Below are positions 52,640-63,217 of a stretch of DNA of 64,000 bases, in pieces. The notes under the pieces are model-generated. The model did not search any database. It was not told the origin of the DNA and was given only the letters and a program-made list of their open reading frames with translations. Where the stretch lies: assembly GCA_963848675.1 (NCBI GenBank), contig CAWKEY010000052.1:62001-126000 (forward strand). Direction: 5' to 3'. Position 1 is the stretch's first letter. Every line of letters starts with the position of its first letter. The translations under genes were made by a program, and so were the position numbers. This stretch comes from CAWKEY01 sp963848675 (GTDB lineage: Bacteria > Pseudomonadota > Gammaproteobacteria > Methylococcales > Methylomonadaceae).

Positions 52640-53434
52640 TCAGCCCCCAAATTCTTGTGCAAATTCGGCGAATTCCTTTTTCCAGGGCGCTTTGTTGTAG
52701 CCCCACAAACCCTCCGCCAAGAGCTTCTCCCCCAACGCGAACTCGGTTTTTACCCGGATTAGGTCGGCCTCGGCGCCCTCATTCCAGAGTGCCTGAGCAT
52801 AAAACAGGTGGTTGAGCGGATGCACTGGATGTTCCTTGACCGCTTTTTCCAGCAGCTCCAGCGACTTGTCGAGATCACCTATGCCATTGGGCCAAGCCGG
52901 TGCTTTCAGATAAAGCGCTCCCAAAAGCCGTAGCGGACCACCGTGATCAATGTCTGGGCTTAAGGCTACCGCCCGTTTCATCTCGTTTTCCAGCCGGCCA
53001 AGGTTCTCCATGGCCAGCGTGATGTGTTCGCGCACCGCCAGGCCAAGATTAGCAGCCAGGTAGTAATGTACCGCCCCGTCGCCGCTGCCTCTCTGCGCCA
53101 ACGCGGCTTCGGCAAAGCTCACGCCCTCGGCGGCGAGTTTCTCCCGCTTGTCCTGAGCTGCTTCACGCTCTGCCAGAAGCAGGCAGAGCCGACTGCCTAG
53201 CGCAGTGCGCCGAATTACCGGGTCTTGGCTGTTGCGCAAGACCGTCAGCGCACATTCCAGGGTATGCGTGTCACTCGTCGGGCCGAATTGGCTTTGTTGG
53301 GCGGCCAGCGTAGCAGCGTTCTGCTTTGGGCACTCGGAAACACTGTCGAATTGGACGTGCTCACGCTGGATTCCGGCGCAGCCGGCCAGGAATGCCAGCA
53401 TCGAAACGGCCCAAAGAAGTTGTATTCTGCGCAA
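52640..53434 (-). CDS. bstC: BstC-like TPR lipoprotein (sterol transport)
   Basis: This 264-residue protein has a lipoprotein signal with lipobox LAGC (Cys19). The rest is helical TPR-like sequence (VHYYLAANLGLAVREHITLA, then PNGIGDLDKSLELLEKAVKE-HPVHPLNHLFYAQALW), as in TatT-type proteins. Its place next to an RND pump and a periplasmic binding protein beside sterol genes matches the bst cluster of Methylococcus. There, BstC is the outer-membrane-associated sterol-binding protein. The assignment rests on context and architecture. Confidence 0.8.
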   Translation of the reverse strand: MRRIQLLWAVSMLAFLAGCAGIQREHVQFDSVSECPKQNAATLAAQQSQFGPTSDTHTLECALTVLRNSQDPVIRRTALGSRLCLLLAEREAAQDKREKLAAEGVSFAEAALAQRGSGDGAVHYYLAANLGLAVREHITLAMENLGRLENEMKRAVALSPDIDHGGPLRLLGALYLKAPAWPNGIGDLDKSLELLEKAVKEHPVHPLNHLFYAQALWNEGAEADLIRVKTEFALGEKLLAEGLWGYNKAPWKKEFAEFAQEFGG

Positions 53435-53438
53435 AGCC

Positions 53439-54278
53439 TTAGCTCCCTTTAGCCCACAGTTTTACCATGGGCTGGAACACAGCTTGGTCTACGGCGACGA
53501 AGGATTCCACTCCGAACAGGTCGCACAGTTTTTTGCCCTCGGTGTCGGTGCACATTTCTTCCAGCGCCTTGCCGAAGCGAGCGCGTTCTTCCGCAGTCGT
53601 GGTGGCGCTGTTGGCCACCACTCCCATGAGCGGAATTTCCTCTGATGTGAAGACAGCTTCAAGCGGAGTCTTCATCTGCAGCGAGGCGAGTCCGCTGAAT
53701 TGTTGCTCGTTCAAAATGACGGCATCCAGCTCCCCTTTGTCCAATGCACGCAGCGCACGGATGGCCTGATTGGACGATTTCAGGACAAAGAAACTGGCGG
53801 GGTCGTATTTTCCGGCAAAAACAATCTTGCCGATGAAGGCGGGTTCTTCCAAGGCCGTGCCGCCTAAGGTAAGGCCTTGGAGCTCATCCAGGCTTTTGTA
53901 CTTGCCCTTTTGGGTCATTACCCGGTAACGCTCACTGGTACTGCCTTTGATCTTGGGCTGGACCACCGGTATCAGGTTGTCTTGGCTGCGCAATTCCAAA
54001 TAGAGGCCAAGGGAGGTGATGGCAAACTTCGGTTTTTTTTCGACAATCTGTTTTCTGCATTCGTCCGATTTGACGGTGAACAGGCTGTTGAAGCTGTTCG
54101 CTTGCCACTGGCCGACACGTTCCACCACCCGCAGCATGGAGCTCATCGCCCCGTTGGCGTCCTTGGAATTGACAGAACCGCCGGGATAGCACACCACGAT
54201 CATTTCGGGAGTGGATGCGGCGTTCGCGGCGAAGGCAGCCAACAGGCTGGCAAGTATAATGAGGGTGGTTTTTCGCAT
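53439..54278 (-). CDS. bstB: BstB-like periplasmic sterol-binding protein
   Basis: This 279-residue protein has a signal peptide (MRKTTLIILASLLAAFAANA) and a PhnD/type 2 periplasmic binding fold (IVVCYPGGSVNSKDANGAMS, GLTLGGTALEEPAFIGKIVF, ELDAVILNEQQFSGL). Relatives bind phosphonates, while BstB of methanotrophs binds sterols. It lies 4 bp from bstC and overlaps bstA by one base. It would carry sterol from the inner-membrane pump towards BstC. Confidence 0.82.
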   Translation of the reverse strand: MRKTTLIILASLLAAFAANAASTPEMIVVCYPGGSVNSKDANGAMSSMLRVVERVGQWQANSFNSLFTVKSDECRKQIVEKKPKFAITSLGLYLELRSQDNLIPVVQPKIKGSTSERYRVMTQKGKYKSLDELQGLTLGGTALEEPAFIGKIVFAGKYDPASFFVLKSSNQAIRALRALDKGELDAVILNEQQFSGLASLQMKTPLEAVFTSEEIPLMGVVANSATTTAEERARFGKALEEMCTDTEGKKLCDLFGVESFVAVDQAVFQPMVKLWAKGS

Positions 54279-56995
54279 TAGGATTTTCTCTTGTAATCAA
54301 ATAATTGCCCAATGGCCGGGGCCACGAAGAGGGTTGCGGTCAGGCAGCATAACAGTCCGAGTGAGATGCTGATGCCAAGGGAAGACACGCCGCGGTAGCT
54401 GGCTAGGGTGATGGCGCCCAGGCCGGCTAATGTGGTGCCGGCGGCTAATCCGATTGCCTTGCCGACAGCCAGGCTGACTTGCAAGGGCGTGTGGCCTTTC
54501 AATTCACACCAGCGATAGCTGAACCAAACTCCGTAATCCACCGCTAACGCAATCACCAGTGGCAAGGCAACGATGTTGGCGAAATTATAGTGCATGCCGC
54601 TCAGGGCCATCAGCCCCAGCATCCAGCCGCCGCCGATGAGCAAGGGTAGCGCCGCCAGCGCGAAGCCGCGCACGCTGCGTGTCACCGCCATAACCCACAG
54701 CAGGCAAAGCGCAAGGGCCAATTGCGTGCCGTGAGTGAAACCGTCCACCACGGCCTTCGAAAATATCTGGTGCGTGGTCGGGAAGCCGGTCGCTTCCGGC
54801 GAGACGCTATACACGTCTTTTATCAAGGCGTCGAGGTTGCCGGGATCGTATACGGTTTTTGCCGGGAAGGCGTAAACCGCGATGCTGCCGTCCGCGCCAA
54901 AGAAGCGGTCGCGCAGAGCGGGCGGCAACTGCTCAGGGGTGAGGGGCTGGGCCTGCCGCCAGGCGTCGATGACTTTGAGCCCGGCATCCGCTCCGGACAG
55001 CAAAGCGCGCAAGAAGCTTTCGCTGCGCACGCGGCCCAATTCGCCGTTTGCGGCGAGCCTGGCCGAGATGTCCGAAAGTTGTCCGCGAACTTTTTCCAAA
55101 CTTTCGACCAGGTTTGAATGTCCGGCCGAGAATGCCTGTTCCTGGGCTTCGTCGATGATGACGGTGGCATTTTCCAGCACTGCTTGCAATAACTCGAATG
55201 ATTTTGCGGACAGGCCGGTACGAGAGAGTTCGGCGACCTGCCTGGCGTAATCGGCTTTGGCGAAGGACTCGCCGATGCTCATGGCTTTGTGGAGGCGTTC
55301 GTCAGTGTCCGCAGAAAACAGGCTGGTCAGCGACTGCGCCTGGGCTATGGTCTTGAGCTTGCCCGCCTCGCTGGTAATTCGCCGGGCCTCGGCAATATCC
55401 TTGGCGGTAAAAATGATGACTTCGGCCTGATAGTCGCTCTCCGCCACCATGCGGCGTTGGTAGTAGGCCGCCTCCGAATCTTTGGGTAACATGCCCAACA
55501 GGTCGTAGTCGAAGGGGATGCCGAGGCCCTTCACGCCGCCGATGACAGCACAGCCTATGGCCAGCGTAACCAGGGTTACTGCAACCGGCACAGGAAACCG
55601 GCCTCTCACCCCCGGCCCCTCTCCCAGGGGGAGGGCCGGGGGTGAAGCCGGTGAAGGAAGGTCTCTGAGCTTGGGCGGCAGCAAGGCGTAGAGCGCGGGT
55701 TGAAGCGTCCAGGTGCAGATCAGGATCATCAGCACGCCCATGGCTGCTATAACGCCCAATTCGGCGAAGCCAGGGAAATCGACCGTGGCCAAGGCGCTGA
55801 AAATCAACAGCGAGGCGCCGCCAGCGGTCAGCACTGCGATAAAGGATGAGCCGATTCCGGCTCCAATGGCTTCGACCAAGGGCTTGCCTGCCCGTCGTTC
55901 CTCGGCGATGCGTGAGGAGGTGAAGATGCCGTAGTCCGCACCCAGGCCGAACAGGATGGCGATAAAAGCGGCGGTGATGATGGTCAGGTGCCCGACGGTG
56001 AACAGGGCCAGGCCCAGGCTCCACAGCACACCGAGTCCCATAGGGATGAAAATCAGCGCGGCCCAGCGCATGCTGCGCACCACCAGCAGGATCAATGCGG
56101 CGACCAGGCAGGCAGAGGTGATTGTCACCATGGTCATATCCTTGCGGACATTGATGTATTCCTCGTACTCGATGGCCGGTAATCCGGTCAGACCCACGGT
56201 GGGAGGCGTGTGTCCAGCGGCTTTGGCTTGTTCAGCCAAGGCCGCCGACACCCGCTTAACCTTGTCGACGAAGGGGCCAAGGTTCTCGAAATCCCCGGAA
56301 GGGCTTTTCGGGTGAACGAACAAAAACAGCATCTTGCGGTCGTGCGAGGTAAAGTAGCCATCGGCCATGCCACCCGCACCGTTTTTTGCCAGTAGCCGGT
56401 TCCAGTCCAAACCGGTGGGCGTTGTTTCGGCGGACAGCCAGCGCTGCCACTCTTCCAGGAAAAACGCCGCCAGATTCAGGCTGGCTTCGGCGGTTTTCAG
56501 GTCGGTGTCCGTCCCGCCCAACGGCGGATGGTCTTTGCTCCAGTTCAATGATTTGCGCAGGTTTTCTTCCAGCCCGCCAGCCGGAATAGCCTGTTTCGCC
56601 AGCGCAGCCAGCTGGTCCAGACCTTCGGCCGGCATCAGCAGGTAGGCGTGGTCCAGGAAAAACGCCATATCGAGCCGGGAAGTCGCCTGACCAATCTCGG
56701 GCTCTGCCCGGAGCTTAGCGGCCAGATCGTTGGCAAAGGATTCGAGTTCGCTGCGCGGAGTGCCTTCCAAAACCACCATCAAATCCGAGGCGGCGCCAAA
56801 ATTCTTCAGGAAATTGTTGAAGCGTTTTGCCACCGACGTGTTCTGAGGAAGCAGCGCCTGCCGCGATGTGTAGACCGGTAGTTGCGCTGCCGCCCAGCCG
56901 GCCAGCAAAGACAACACCAAGGCCAGCCCCAAGATCCGCCAGGGATTTCGGGCAAAACATTCGGCGAGCTTAGCGGCATGGTGGTCTGTTTTCAT
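54278..56995 (-). CDS. bstA: BstA-like RND transporter (sterol export) with in-frame palindrome
   Basis: The start at 56995 (MKTDHHAAKLAECFARNPWR) is chosen over an upstream TTG. The ~905-residue protein has an MmpL/RND layout: one helix, a large periplasmic loop (about 30-245), five helices (about 265-430), a second loop and five more helices (FGLGADYGIFTSSRIAEERR; ALAVDYGVWFSYRWCEL). It probably extracts sterol from the inner membrane. After helix 6, SPASPPALPLGEGPGVRGRF is encoded by a palindrome (55605-55645) in the cytoplasmic linker. The gene leads the bstABC order. Confidence 0.85.
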   Translation of the reverse strand: MKTDHHAAKLAECFARNPWRILGLALVLSLLAGWAAAQLPVYTSRQALLPQNTSVAKRFNNFLKNFGAASDLMVVLEGTPRSELESFANDLAAKLRAEPEIGQATSRLDMAFFLDHAYLLMPAEGLDQLAALAKQAIPAGGLEENLRKSLNWSKDHPPLGGTDTDLKTAEASLNLAAFFLEEWQRWLSAETTPTGLDWNRLLAKNGAGGMADGYFTSHDRKMLFLFVHPKSPSGDFENLGPFVDKVKRVSAALAEQAKAAGHTPPTVGLTGLPAIEYEEYINVRKDMTMVTITSACLVAALILLVVRSMRWAALIFIPMGLGVLWSLGLALFTVGHLTIITAAFIAILFGLGADYGIFTSSRIAEERRAGKPLVEAIGAGIGSSFIAVLTAGGASLLIFSALATVDFPGFAELGVIAAMGVLMILICTWTLQPALYALLPPKLRDLPSPASPPALPLGEGPGVRGRFPVPVAVTLVTLAIGCAVIGGVKGLGIPFDYDLLGMLPKDSEAAYYQRRMVAESDYQAEVIIFTAKDIAEARRITSEAGKLKTIAQAQSLTSLFSADTDERLHKAMSIGESFAKADYARQVAELSRTGLSAKSFELLQAVLENATVIIDEAQEQAFSAGHSNLVESLEKVRGQLSDISARLAANGELGRVRSESFLRALLSGADAGLKVIDAWRQAQPLTPEQLPPALRDRFFGADGSIAVYAFPAKTVYDPGNLDALIKDVYSVSPEATGFPTTHQIFSKAVVDGFTHGTQLALALCLLWVMAVTRSVRGFALAALPLLIGGGWMLGLMALSGMHYNFANIVALPLVIALAVDYGVWFSYRWCELKGHTPLQVSLAVGKAIGLAAGTTLAGLGAITLASYRGVSSLGISISLGLLCCLTATLFVAPAIGQLFDYKRKS
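55605..55645. repeat. GC-rich palindrome inside bstA
   Basis: CTCACCCCCGGCCCCTCTCC pairs with GGGAGGGCCGGGGGTGA over 41 bp. It is a known type of REP sequence in proteobacteria, here in frame in the linker between the two halves of BstA, giving LPLGEGPGVRG. Confidence 0.85.
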
Positions 56996-57238
56996 AGTAA
57001 GGAGCTTCTGCTCATCAATTCGCGCAAACAATTAAGTCAGGTTGGCGCAAGGTGGTCGATTGCTCTTGTTGCGAGCGTTAATTTGCTCTCATCGCATCAA
57101 TTTCAGAAAGCACCATCTGTTGTGGATACGAAATGTCGGGCCGAGGGATTATGTAAAGTTTATGGCTCCTAGGGGATAGTTTTTTCCTGGCTTAAGGCCT
57201 TTGAATATTTGTGCCATAACCGAACTAAGCATTGGATT

Positions 57239-58585
57239 TTATTTTCGTGAGCTAGCCATAAAAAGTGTCGATAGAGAAAGCTCGTTTTTTATCAGGGGTT
57301 TAATTATGGCAAGCGCATCAGAAAGCAGTTTTATTGCCTTAGGTAAATTCGAAATCTTTTGACGGAGTAAATTGCTGGCGCCGAACACCGCCAAAAAACA
57401 GAATTGTTTTATCAAAGAATAATGTTTCTTGTTCAAGCCTGCCAAAACAGCAATCGATTCCTGCGCGTTAGCGCCGCCACGCTGCAGGAATTTGAATACA
57501 GCCATTTTAAGCAAATCGTTGGACATAACCGCGTACAGCGCGTTGGCTAGAATATTAAGATTGGCATTGGCGCTCTTTCTGTCACGGTAATAGGCTTCGA
57601 TTTTTTCGTGAATCAAATCGGTATTTTTGAAATCAGGCATGGCCAATAAATGGGCGCTCAATATTTGGATATCCGAGAATACTGCGGTCAAACCGCCGCC
57701 CGTTAAGGGATGGCGCATATTCAGAGCATCGCCAAGCATCACCGCGCCTTTCCGTATGATGGGTTTTGCTGCCATGTAATGGTTGGGCATGACCTTAAAC
57801 CTGCCTTCTTGCAATGCTTGCGCATAGCTGTTGCGCATACATTCGGGAATATAAGGCGTTACATTGACCTCTAAATGCTCCTTAAGCAAAAAGTTTCTAG
57901 GCAACTGTTCGCCTGGAAAATCGATCAACAGTCTGACTTCAGTATTGGAAATCGGATAACAAATAAAGGGTGTCGGTCCCGATAAAAACACATGCCCATG
58001 TTGCGGAAAAGGCATGTCACAGTCTTTTAATATCAAGCCGATAAAATAAGATGTCACGGTTTTTTCATTATTGCTGAGATGCGCCCTAAAATTTGAAAAA
58101 AAGCCGTCGCTGGTAATGGTTAGGGGGGCATAAATTGACTTTATCTGGGAGGTGAGCGATTCCCGGTAACTCAGGCCAATAATTTCATTGCTATCATTTT
58201 CCAGCAGGTGCAATGCCTTGCCATGTATTTGGGTAACCGATTCATTGTGCAGAGCGGAGGCTCTTATTTGCTGCAAAAACCTGCCATTATGCAAGCCGAT
58301 TCCGGTATGACGGCGCGGATAAGCAATGGTAGTTTTTTCGTTACCTTGCAGCAGGGCGTAACCTTTGACTGTTTGCGCCTCAAAACCATCCAGTAAATGC
58401 CGGAGGCCCATTTGCTCAAGCGACAATACGGCGCCGGGTTGCAACAATTCACCGACGATACGCTTTTTTTCTTTATAGCAATGATCGATTAAAGCAATCT
58501 TAATCCCTTTGGGAGCGAGATAGGCTGTGATGGTAGCGCCCGCCATGCCTGCGCCGATAATGCAAATATCGAACTCTGATTTCAT
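57239..58585 (-). CDS. Squalene monooxygenase (epoxidase)
   Basis: This 448-residue flavoprotein has the FAD dinucleotide motif IIGAGMAGATITAYLA near the N-terminus, then VGELLQPGAVLSLEQMGL and the second FAD motif GDALNMRHPLTGGGLT (about 285-300). It epoxidises squalene to 2,3-oxidosqualene, the first oxygen-dependent step of sterol synthesis. It precedes the oxidosqualene cyclase remains in the sterol block; both face left, and 51 bp separate them. Confidence 0.93.
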   Translation of the reverse strand: MKSEFDICIIGAGMAGATITAYLAPKGIKIALIDHCYKEKKRIVGELLQPGAVLSLEQMGLRHLLDGFEAQTVKGYALLQGNEKTTIAYPRRHTGIGLHNGRFLQQIRASALHNESVTQIHGKALHLLENDSNEIIGLSYRESLTSQIKSIYAPLTITSDGFFSNFRAHLSNNEKTVTSYFIGLILKDCDMPFPQHGHVFLSGPTPFICYPISNTEVRLLIDFPGEQLPRNFLLKEHLEVNVTPYIPECMRNSYAQALQEGRFKVMPNHYMAAKPIIRKGAVMLGDALNMRHPLTGGGLTAVFSDIQILSAHLLAMPDFKNTDLIHEKIEAYYRDRKSANANLNILANALYAVMSNDLLKMAVFKFLQRGGANAQESIAVLAGLNKKHYSLIKQFCFLAVFGASNLLRQKISNLPKAIKLLSDALAIIKPLIKNELSLSTLFMASSRK

Positions 58586-58636
58586 AGTGAGCTAGTTAAC
58601 CCGCATTCTTTAAGTGTGTTGATTTTTTTATCATCT

Positions 58637-60817
58637 CTAAACATACCGGCTACGGTATCGGCTTAACGCCCAGATAGGAAATATATTTCTGTAATTGGCA
58701 TAGGTAATCATGCAGTTATAATTAAAAACGCCAGAAATACGTTCCTGTGGCCAATCACCCATGCCGGTCTGTTTGTTCAACAACACATTGAGTCCTGTTT
58801 CGATAACGTTCTTATCGCCAAAATCAGCAGCCATCAGGGTTAGCAAAGCCCAAGCAGTATTAACCACCTGAGATGTTGCCGCCTCCGTATAAACTAGTTT
58901 GGAACACGATTCGAAAGTCTCCCCCCAGCCGCCATCGGCTTTTTGCTTGCCGGTTAAAAAGCTGCAGGCTTTGTCGATGCTGGCCGTTAGAACTGCATCG
59001 TCATAATAGCCTTTGCCCTTGACCCTACTGAGCGCTTCCACGCCAAACCAGGTGGCGTATGTAAAACAGACCGCCCAACCACCGTACCAGGAACCATCCG
59101 GTTTTTGTTGCTTATGGATAAAATTGATGCCTGCACAGATGGCTTTACGTATTTCGCTGTTTTTATAAGTTGGATACGTTTCCTGAATTTCCAGCAAAGC
59201 AATCACACAGGCCGCAGTGCATTCCGTCCATGAATAATCGATCATGATATCGGCAAACACTTCGGAAGGATTGAGTTTTTCCAGCCACACGGGCGCGCGC
59301 GTTGGCTCATAAGTAGCCCAGCCGCCATCGGTATTTTGGTAAGAAAGGATAATGTCAACGGCCTGTATAATGCGTTGCTCATCAATTGCCGGTGTGACCA
59401 GGCCTGAATGATGAATAGCCAAAGTGGCGCTTAAGCCTTCCGCCGTACAATCTGCAACAGGCCAGCCTTGCTCAGCCGTTGAAAAAGGCCAACTGCCTAT
59501 CATGGGATGACGGAAAAACTCTGCATGTGTCGAATGCTCAGCATCAATTTGCGACAACTCGATAAAGTTATAGCTTTTTGCAATAGTATCAGGAAATAGC
59601 TTGCCCAAGTCGCTTTCCAGCATGGCGCGGGTTGCAAAAGCAGTATCCCAAAGCTGCGAGCCGTTGTAGCCATTCATTTTCATGCCATCTTCAGCGACCC
59701 ATAAATAATCATACCAACGCGCGACATGCTTTTTAAATTGCACTGAGTCCTTGCCGTAAGCATGCCAGATGCAAATGGAATTGATGGCTTTATTGACGGG
59801 GCCTATATCGAGATAGTTGCTTTGCTCATCCTCGGCATTGAGGTATTTTAATATATAGTCCGGTGGACTTTGTTCTTAACCAGGTGCAGTTGAATTTTTC
59901 ATAGCTATTGGTGAAAAAATTCATCCACTTCAGAACAGGAGACAAAGTGGTGTAATTATCTTTTTCGCACACGGCATTGCGCTGCTTCCGGCCAGTCAAT
60001 GGAGGCGAAATCTTCGTTATAGATTTCCTCTCTTAATGACAAAATCAGCTCGTTTTCGGGCGCTTTAATTCGCTGTGCGTAGCAATAGGCCATCGGCAGG
60101 TAAACCATGCGGGTATGACACCAGTAGCGCCAGGGATGTACCGGCAGCCATTTTGGAAATAGCCACATTTCCGGAAACAGGCTGTTAAAACCTTGCCAGT
60201 CATAGAGATTCAAAACCGCCAGATAAAACTTTCCCCAGGAGGGAATGCCGGTTGCACCGCCGTTGTTGTTGATCCACGCCCTGGCCTTGATCAGTTGCTC
60301 ATGACTCTTTATCGACTCCCAGAAGACGCAGTGACACGTATTGCATGACGGTGCCGAACATGGTCGATTCACCCTCAATATGCATGCCCCAACCGGCATC
60401 TTGATTTTGATGATTGAATATATAAAGCTTCATCATTTCCCGGTGCGCTTTGGGAAACGGCGTATCGGAAATATAGGAGGCAATCAGCAAACCGGGTAAC
60501 AGAAATAGTGGGCCGCCGTAATCGCCCGGCCAGTGGCCGTCTTCGCTTTGCAAGCATGAAAAGTAGTTCATGCCTTTGATGAGCGCATCGGTGACTTTTT
60601 GCGCTTCGGGGGTTGCTGACTGTGGCATTTGGCCGGTAAATTCCTGAAACTTGGCGTTAATGGCTTTGTTTCTGAAAACCTTATCGCCGGAATTGGGATT
60701 GTTGGATTTGTCAAACTGAAAATCTTCAGCAAACTGGGCAATTTCTTCATCAGTAATGTTATCGGCATTTTGCAGATGCGCATTGATATGGTTTGAGGCG
60801 GGCTTGAATGCCCACAT
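58637..60817 (-). CDS. Oxidosqualene cyclase (lanosterol-synthase type), frame broken three times
   Basis: Four pieces of one ~725-residue cyclase are visible in consecutive frames. The N-terminal part is MWAFKPASNHINAHL … LLGVDK. Next come SHEQLIKARAWINNNGGATG … IDWP, then KQRNAVCEKDNYTT … GLYIK, and finally YLNAEDEQSNYLDIGPVNKA to the end. The catalytic DCTAE motif (VADCTAEGLSATL) and QW repeats (QNTDGGWATYEPTRA, QKPDGSWYGGWAVCF, QKADGGWGETFESC) are intact. Each break is repaired by removing one base (an A near 60318, a G near 59994, an A near 59853). It cyclises oxidosqualene, most likely to lanosterol. Confidence 0.88.
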
Positions 60818-60858
60818 TTGCCGGCCCTTATCAGTGAGCAGTTGCCAGTTTTTCCAAG

Positions 60859-61563
60859 CTAGGTTTTACATTGAGCATAGATTTTTATGAGGTGACTTTT
60901 ATCTTGGTTGAGCGACAGATGCCAGCCTTTTAAAAGGCAGGCATCTGTCAATTTTGAATTTATTGTATTAAACAGAGCAATACGCACCATTGCCATAAAG
61001 CCTTTCAGTTTTTTCAATAAACCCGGTTGTTTGCGCAAACGCTCATGGCCGGGCAGTAATTGCCCTTTGGCCAATTTGCCTATTTTTCTTTTCACTGCAG
61101 GGTCGAGTTTGCCGTCTGCAGCCAGTTCAAAAAACAAGGCCTTCACATTGCCCAAATCAAAAAAGTCCCGCTGCCATTCCCATTTATAATTGCCGCCATA
61201 ACGAAACCAGGAACCGCCTATTCCTGCTACTTCATAATGCGTACCGTCTTCACGCAGCGCAGGCGACACTTGTCGCCATAGGCCAATCACTTCACCGATT
61301 TTTTCATCGATTAAAATGCGGTGATAGGGGTAGCGCCATTCTTCAAAGCCTTCCATTTGCACACCCAAGGCCCATTCTTCTATCTGTTTACGGCTACGCG
61401 CCACAAATTCTTCATTGGGGCCGATATTCCAGCGATATTCAGCGGTGTCGGTATACATGGCGCCCAAATATTTGGGCCAGTTACCTTCTTTTTCTGCATC
61501 ACGATTGGCTTGCAACCAACGTTCTACCATTTCTTCAAGTTCTGCTCTAGGATATGCGGCCAT
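60859..61563 (-). CDS. SnoaL/NTF2-like protein of the sterol cluster
   Basis: This 234-residue protein begins MAAYPRAELEEMVERWLQAN and has the cone-shaped NTF2-like pattern (YLGAMYTDTAEYRWNIGPNE, GFEEWRYPYHRILIDEKIGE, GLWRQVSPA). NTF2/SnoaL folds often bind small hydrophobic molecules. It lies between the CYP51-ferredoxin and cyclase genes on the same strand, so a role with sterol intermediates is likely but unproven. The last ~40 residues are not part of the fold. Confidence 0.7.
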   Translation of the reverse strand: MAAYPRAELEEMVERWLQANRDAEKEGNWPKYLGAMYTDTAEYRWNIGPNEEFVARSRKQIEEWALGVQMEGFEEWRYPYHRILIDEKIGEVIGLWRQVSPALREDGTHYEVAGIGGSWFRYGGNYKWEWQRDFFDLGNVKALFFELAADGKLDPAVKRKIGKLAKGQLLPGHERLRKQPGLLKKLKGFMAMVRIALFNTINSKLTDACLLKGWHLSLNQDKSHLIKIYAQCKT

Positions 61564-61587
61564 TGTTTGTCTATAAAGTGCGTATGT

Positions 61588-63217
61588 TCAGTTGAGTTCG
61601 ATCTTGATTGCCTTGGTCGGGCAATATTTTTCGGCTTGTCGGGCTTTTGCCAGCAAATCCAGTGGCGGGCAGGCTTGTAAAACGGTGACATTGCCTGCCT
61701 CGTCTACCTGAAAAAGCTCAGGCGCTTCAGCCATGCAGGTCGCATGACCCTGGCAAAGCTCCCTGTCGATTGCTATGGTAAAGCTCGGGCCGGTTGGTAG
61801 GCCTTCCTGCGCATGAGTTGTCGCTGACTCGACGGTGGCTTGTTTAATGTCCGTGCGTTTTTTGTAGCGAACACGGCAGGGTGACGCGGGCTGCACCACC
61901 ATTTGGGTGAAATCATCCTGATAGGTGTCTTTTTCGTCAATCAGTTCAAAGGTATACCGGCGTAATAAAATGCTGAAAATCGCTTTCAGTTGCAGCATGG
62001 CAAACGCATTGCCGGAACACTTGTGTTTACCGCCGCCGAAGGCAATCCAGGCGAAAGGCTTGGCATCTTCCTGGCGTGCTTCCGAATAGCGCTCAGGATC
62101 AAACTTCTCCGGGTACGGGAAAACCTCGGCGATGCGATGCGAGACGCGCGGCGAAGTACAGACATATTTGCCGGCCTTGACCGTATAGCCTTTGAAGCGA
62201 AAATCCTGCACTCACCTTGCGAATTAAGAAAATCAACGGCGGATGCAGGCGCAACACCTCTTTAATGATGTTTTCCAGCAGCGGAATTTCGCGAAGCGAC
62301 TGAAATGTAACTTCGCCATCGACGCCGAAGTGCGTATCCAGTTCATTCAATACCAGTTCCAACTGTTCAGGCCGGCGCGCCAATTCCAGCAAGGTCCAGG
62401 CGGCCGTGCCTGCCGTAGTATGATGTCCTGCGAATATGGTGCCAATTAACATGCCGGTTATTTCATGCGCCGATAGGCGGCTGCCGTCATCATAGCTGGC
62501 ATCAATCAGCATTTGAAACGCATCTTCACTTTTTTCCGGTTTTTGCGCCCGTTTGGCAATGATACCGGTGACTAATTCCTGCAGCCGGGCGCGCGCTTTA
62601 TCGCGGCGGCGGAACACAGGTAAGGGCAAATAGGGAAAAACAAAGGCCAGCGGATTCACGCCTTTTTCAAGATCATGATAAATCTTGGCAAACTCTTCAT
62701 TCAGTTCGTAACGGAACTCATCACCAAGCAGGCAGTGGCTGGACGTATAAATGGTGAGTTCTTTCATAAACTCAAGCAAATCGATTTCGCCCGTATCGCC
62801 CCAGCTGGCAATCATTTGCTCGACTTCCTGGACGATCACTTGCGCATAGCCGCGCATCGGTTTGTCGCGCAGAACCGGCATGAGCATTTTAAGCTGTTGG
62901 TCTTTTTTATGCGGTGGCGCATCAAAAACCACGCCCTTGCCAAAAATAGGCGTCATGATTTTATAGGCCTGACTTTGATCCAGCTGGGCGTCAGGCGCGC
63001 GAAAAAAAGCTTCATTTGCTTCAGGGCCGGTCATCAGCACCATTTTTTGATGAAACATTCGGAATTCACCGATTTCTCCCAGTGTATTCCTGAGCTTCAT
63101 CATGTAGTCAAAAGGGTTTTTACCAAATTCGAGCATATGCCCCAAGAGCGGCAATGCGCCAGGCATTTTCGGCGGCTCTTTGTCTGGTGAAACGTTTTTT
63201 TCTATATTCGTCGTCAT
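61588..63217 (-). CDS. cyp51: CYP51 sterol 14-alpha-demethylase fused to ferredoxin (frame broken by one base)
   Basis: The start at 63217 (MTTNIEKNVSPDKEPPKMPG) is preferred over upstream codons. The P450 part has the oxygen-binding helix GTIFAGHHTTAGTAAWTLLE, EVLRLHPP and the haem-binding FGGGKHKCSGNAF. The C-terminal part is a [3Fe-4S] ferredoxin (CQGHATCMAEAPELF … YCPTKAIKIE). This fusion is known from Methylococcus capsulatus. The frame breaks near 62213, where removing one G (AGTG to ATG) gives IRKVMQDFRFKGY. It removes the 14-alpha-methyl of lanosterol, with its own electron donor domain. Confidence 0.92.
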
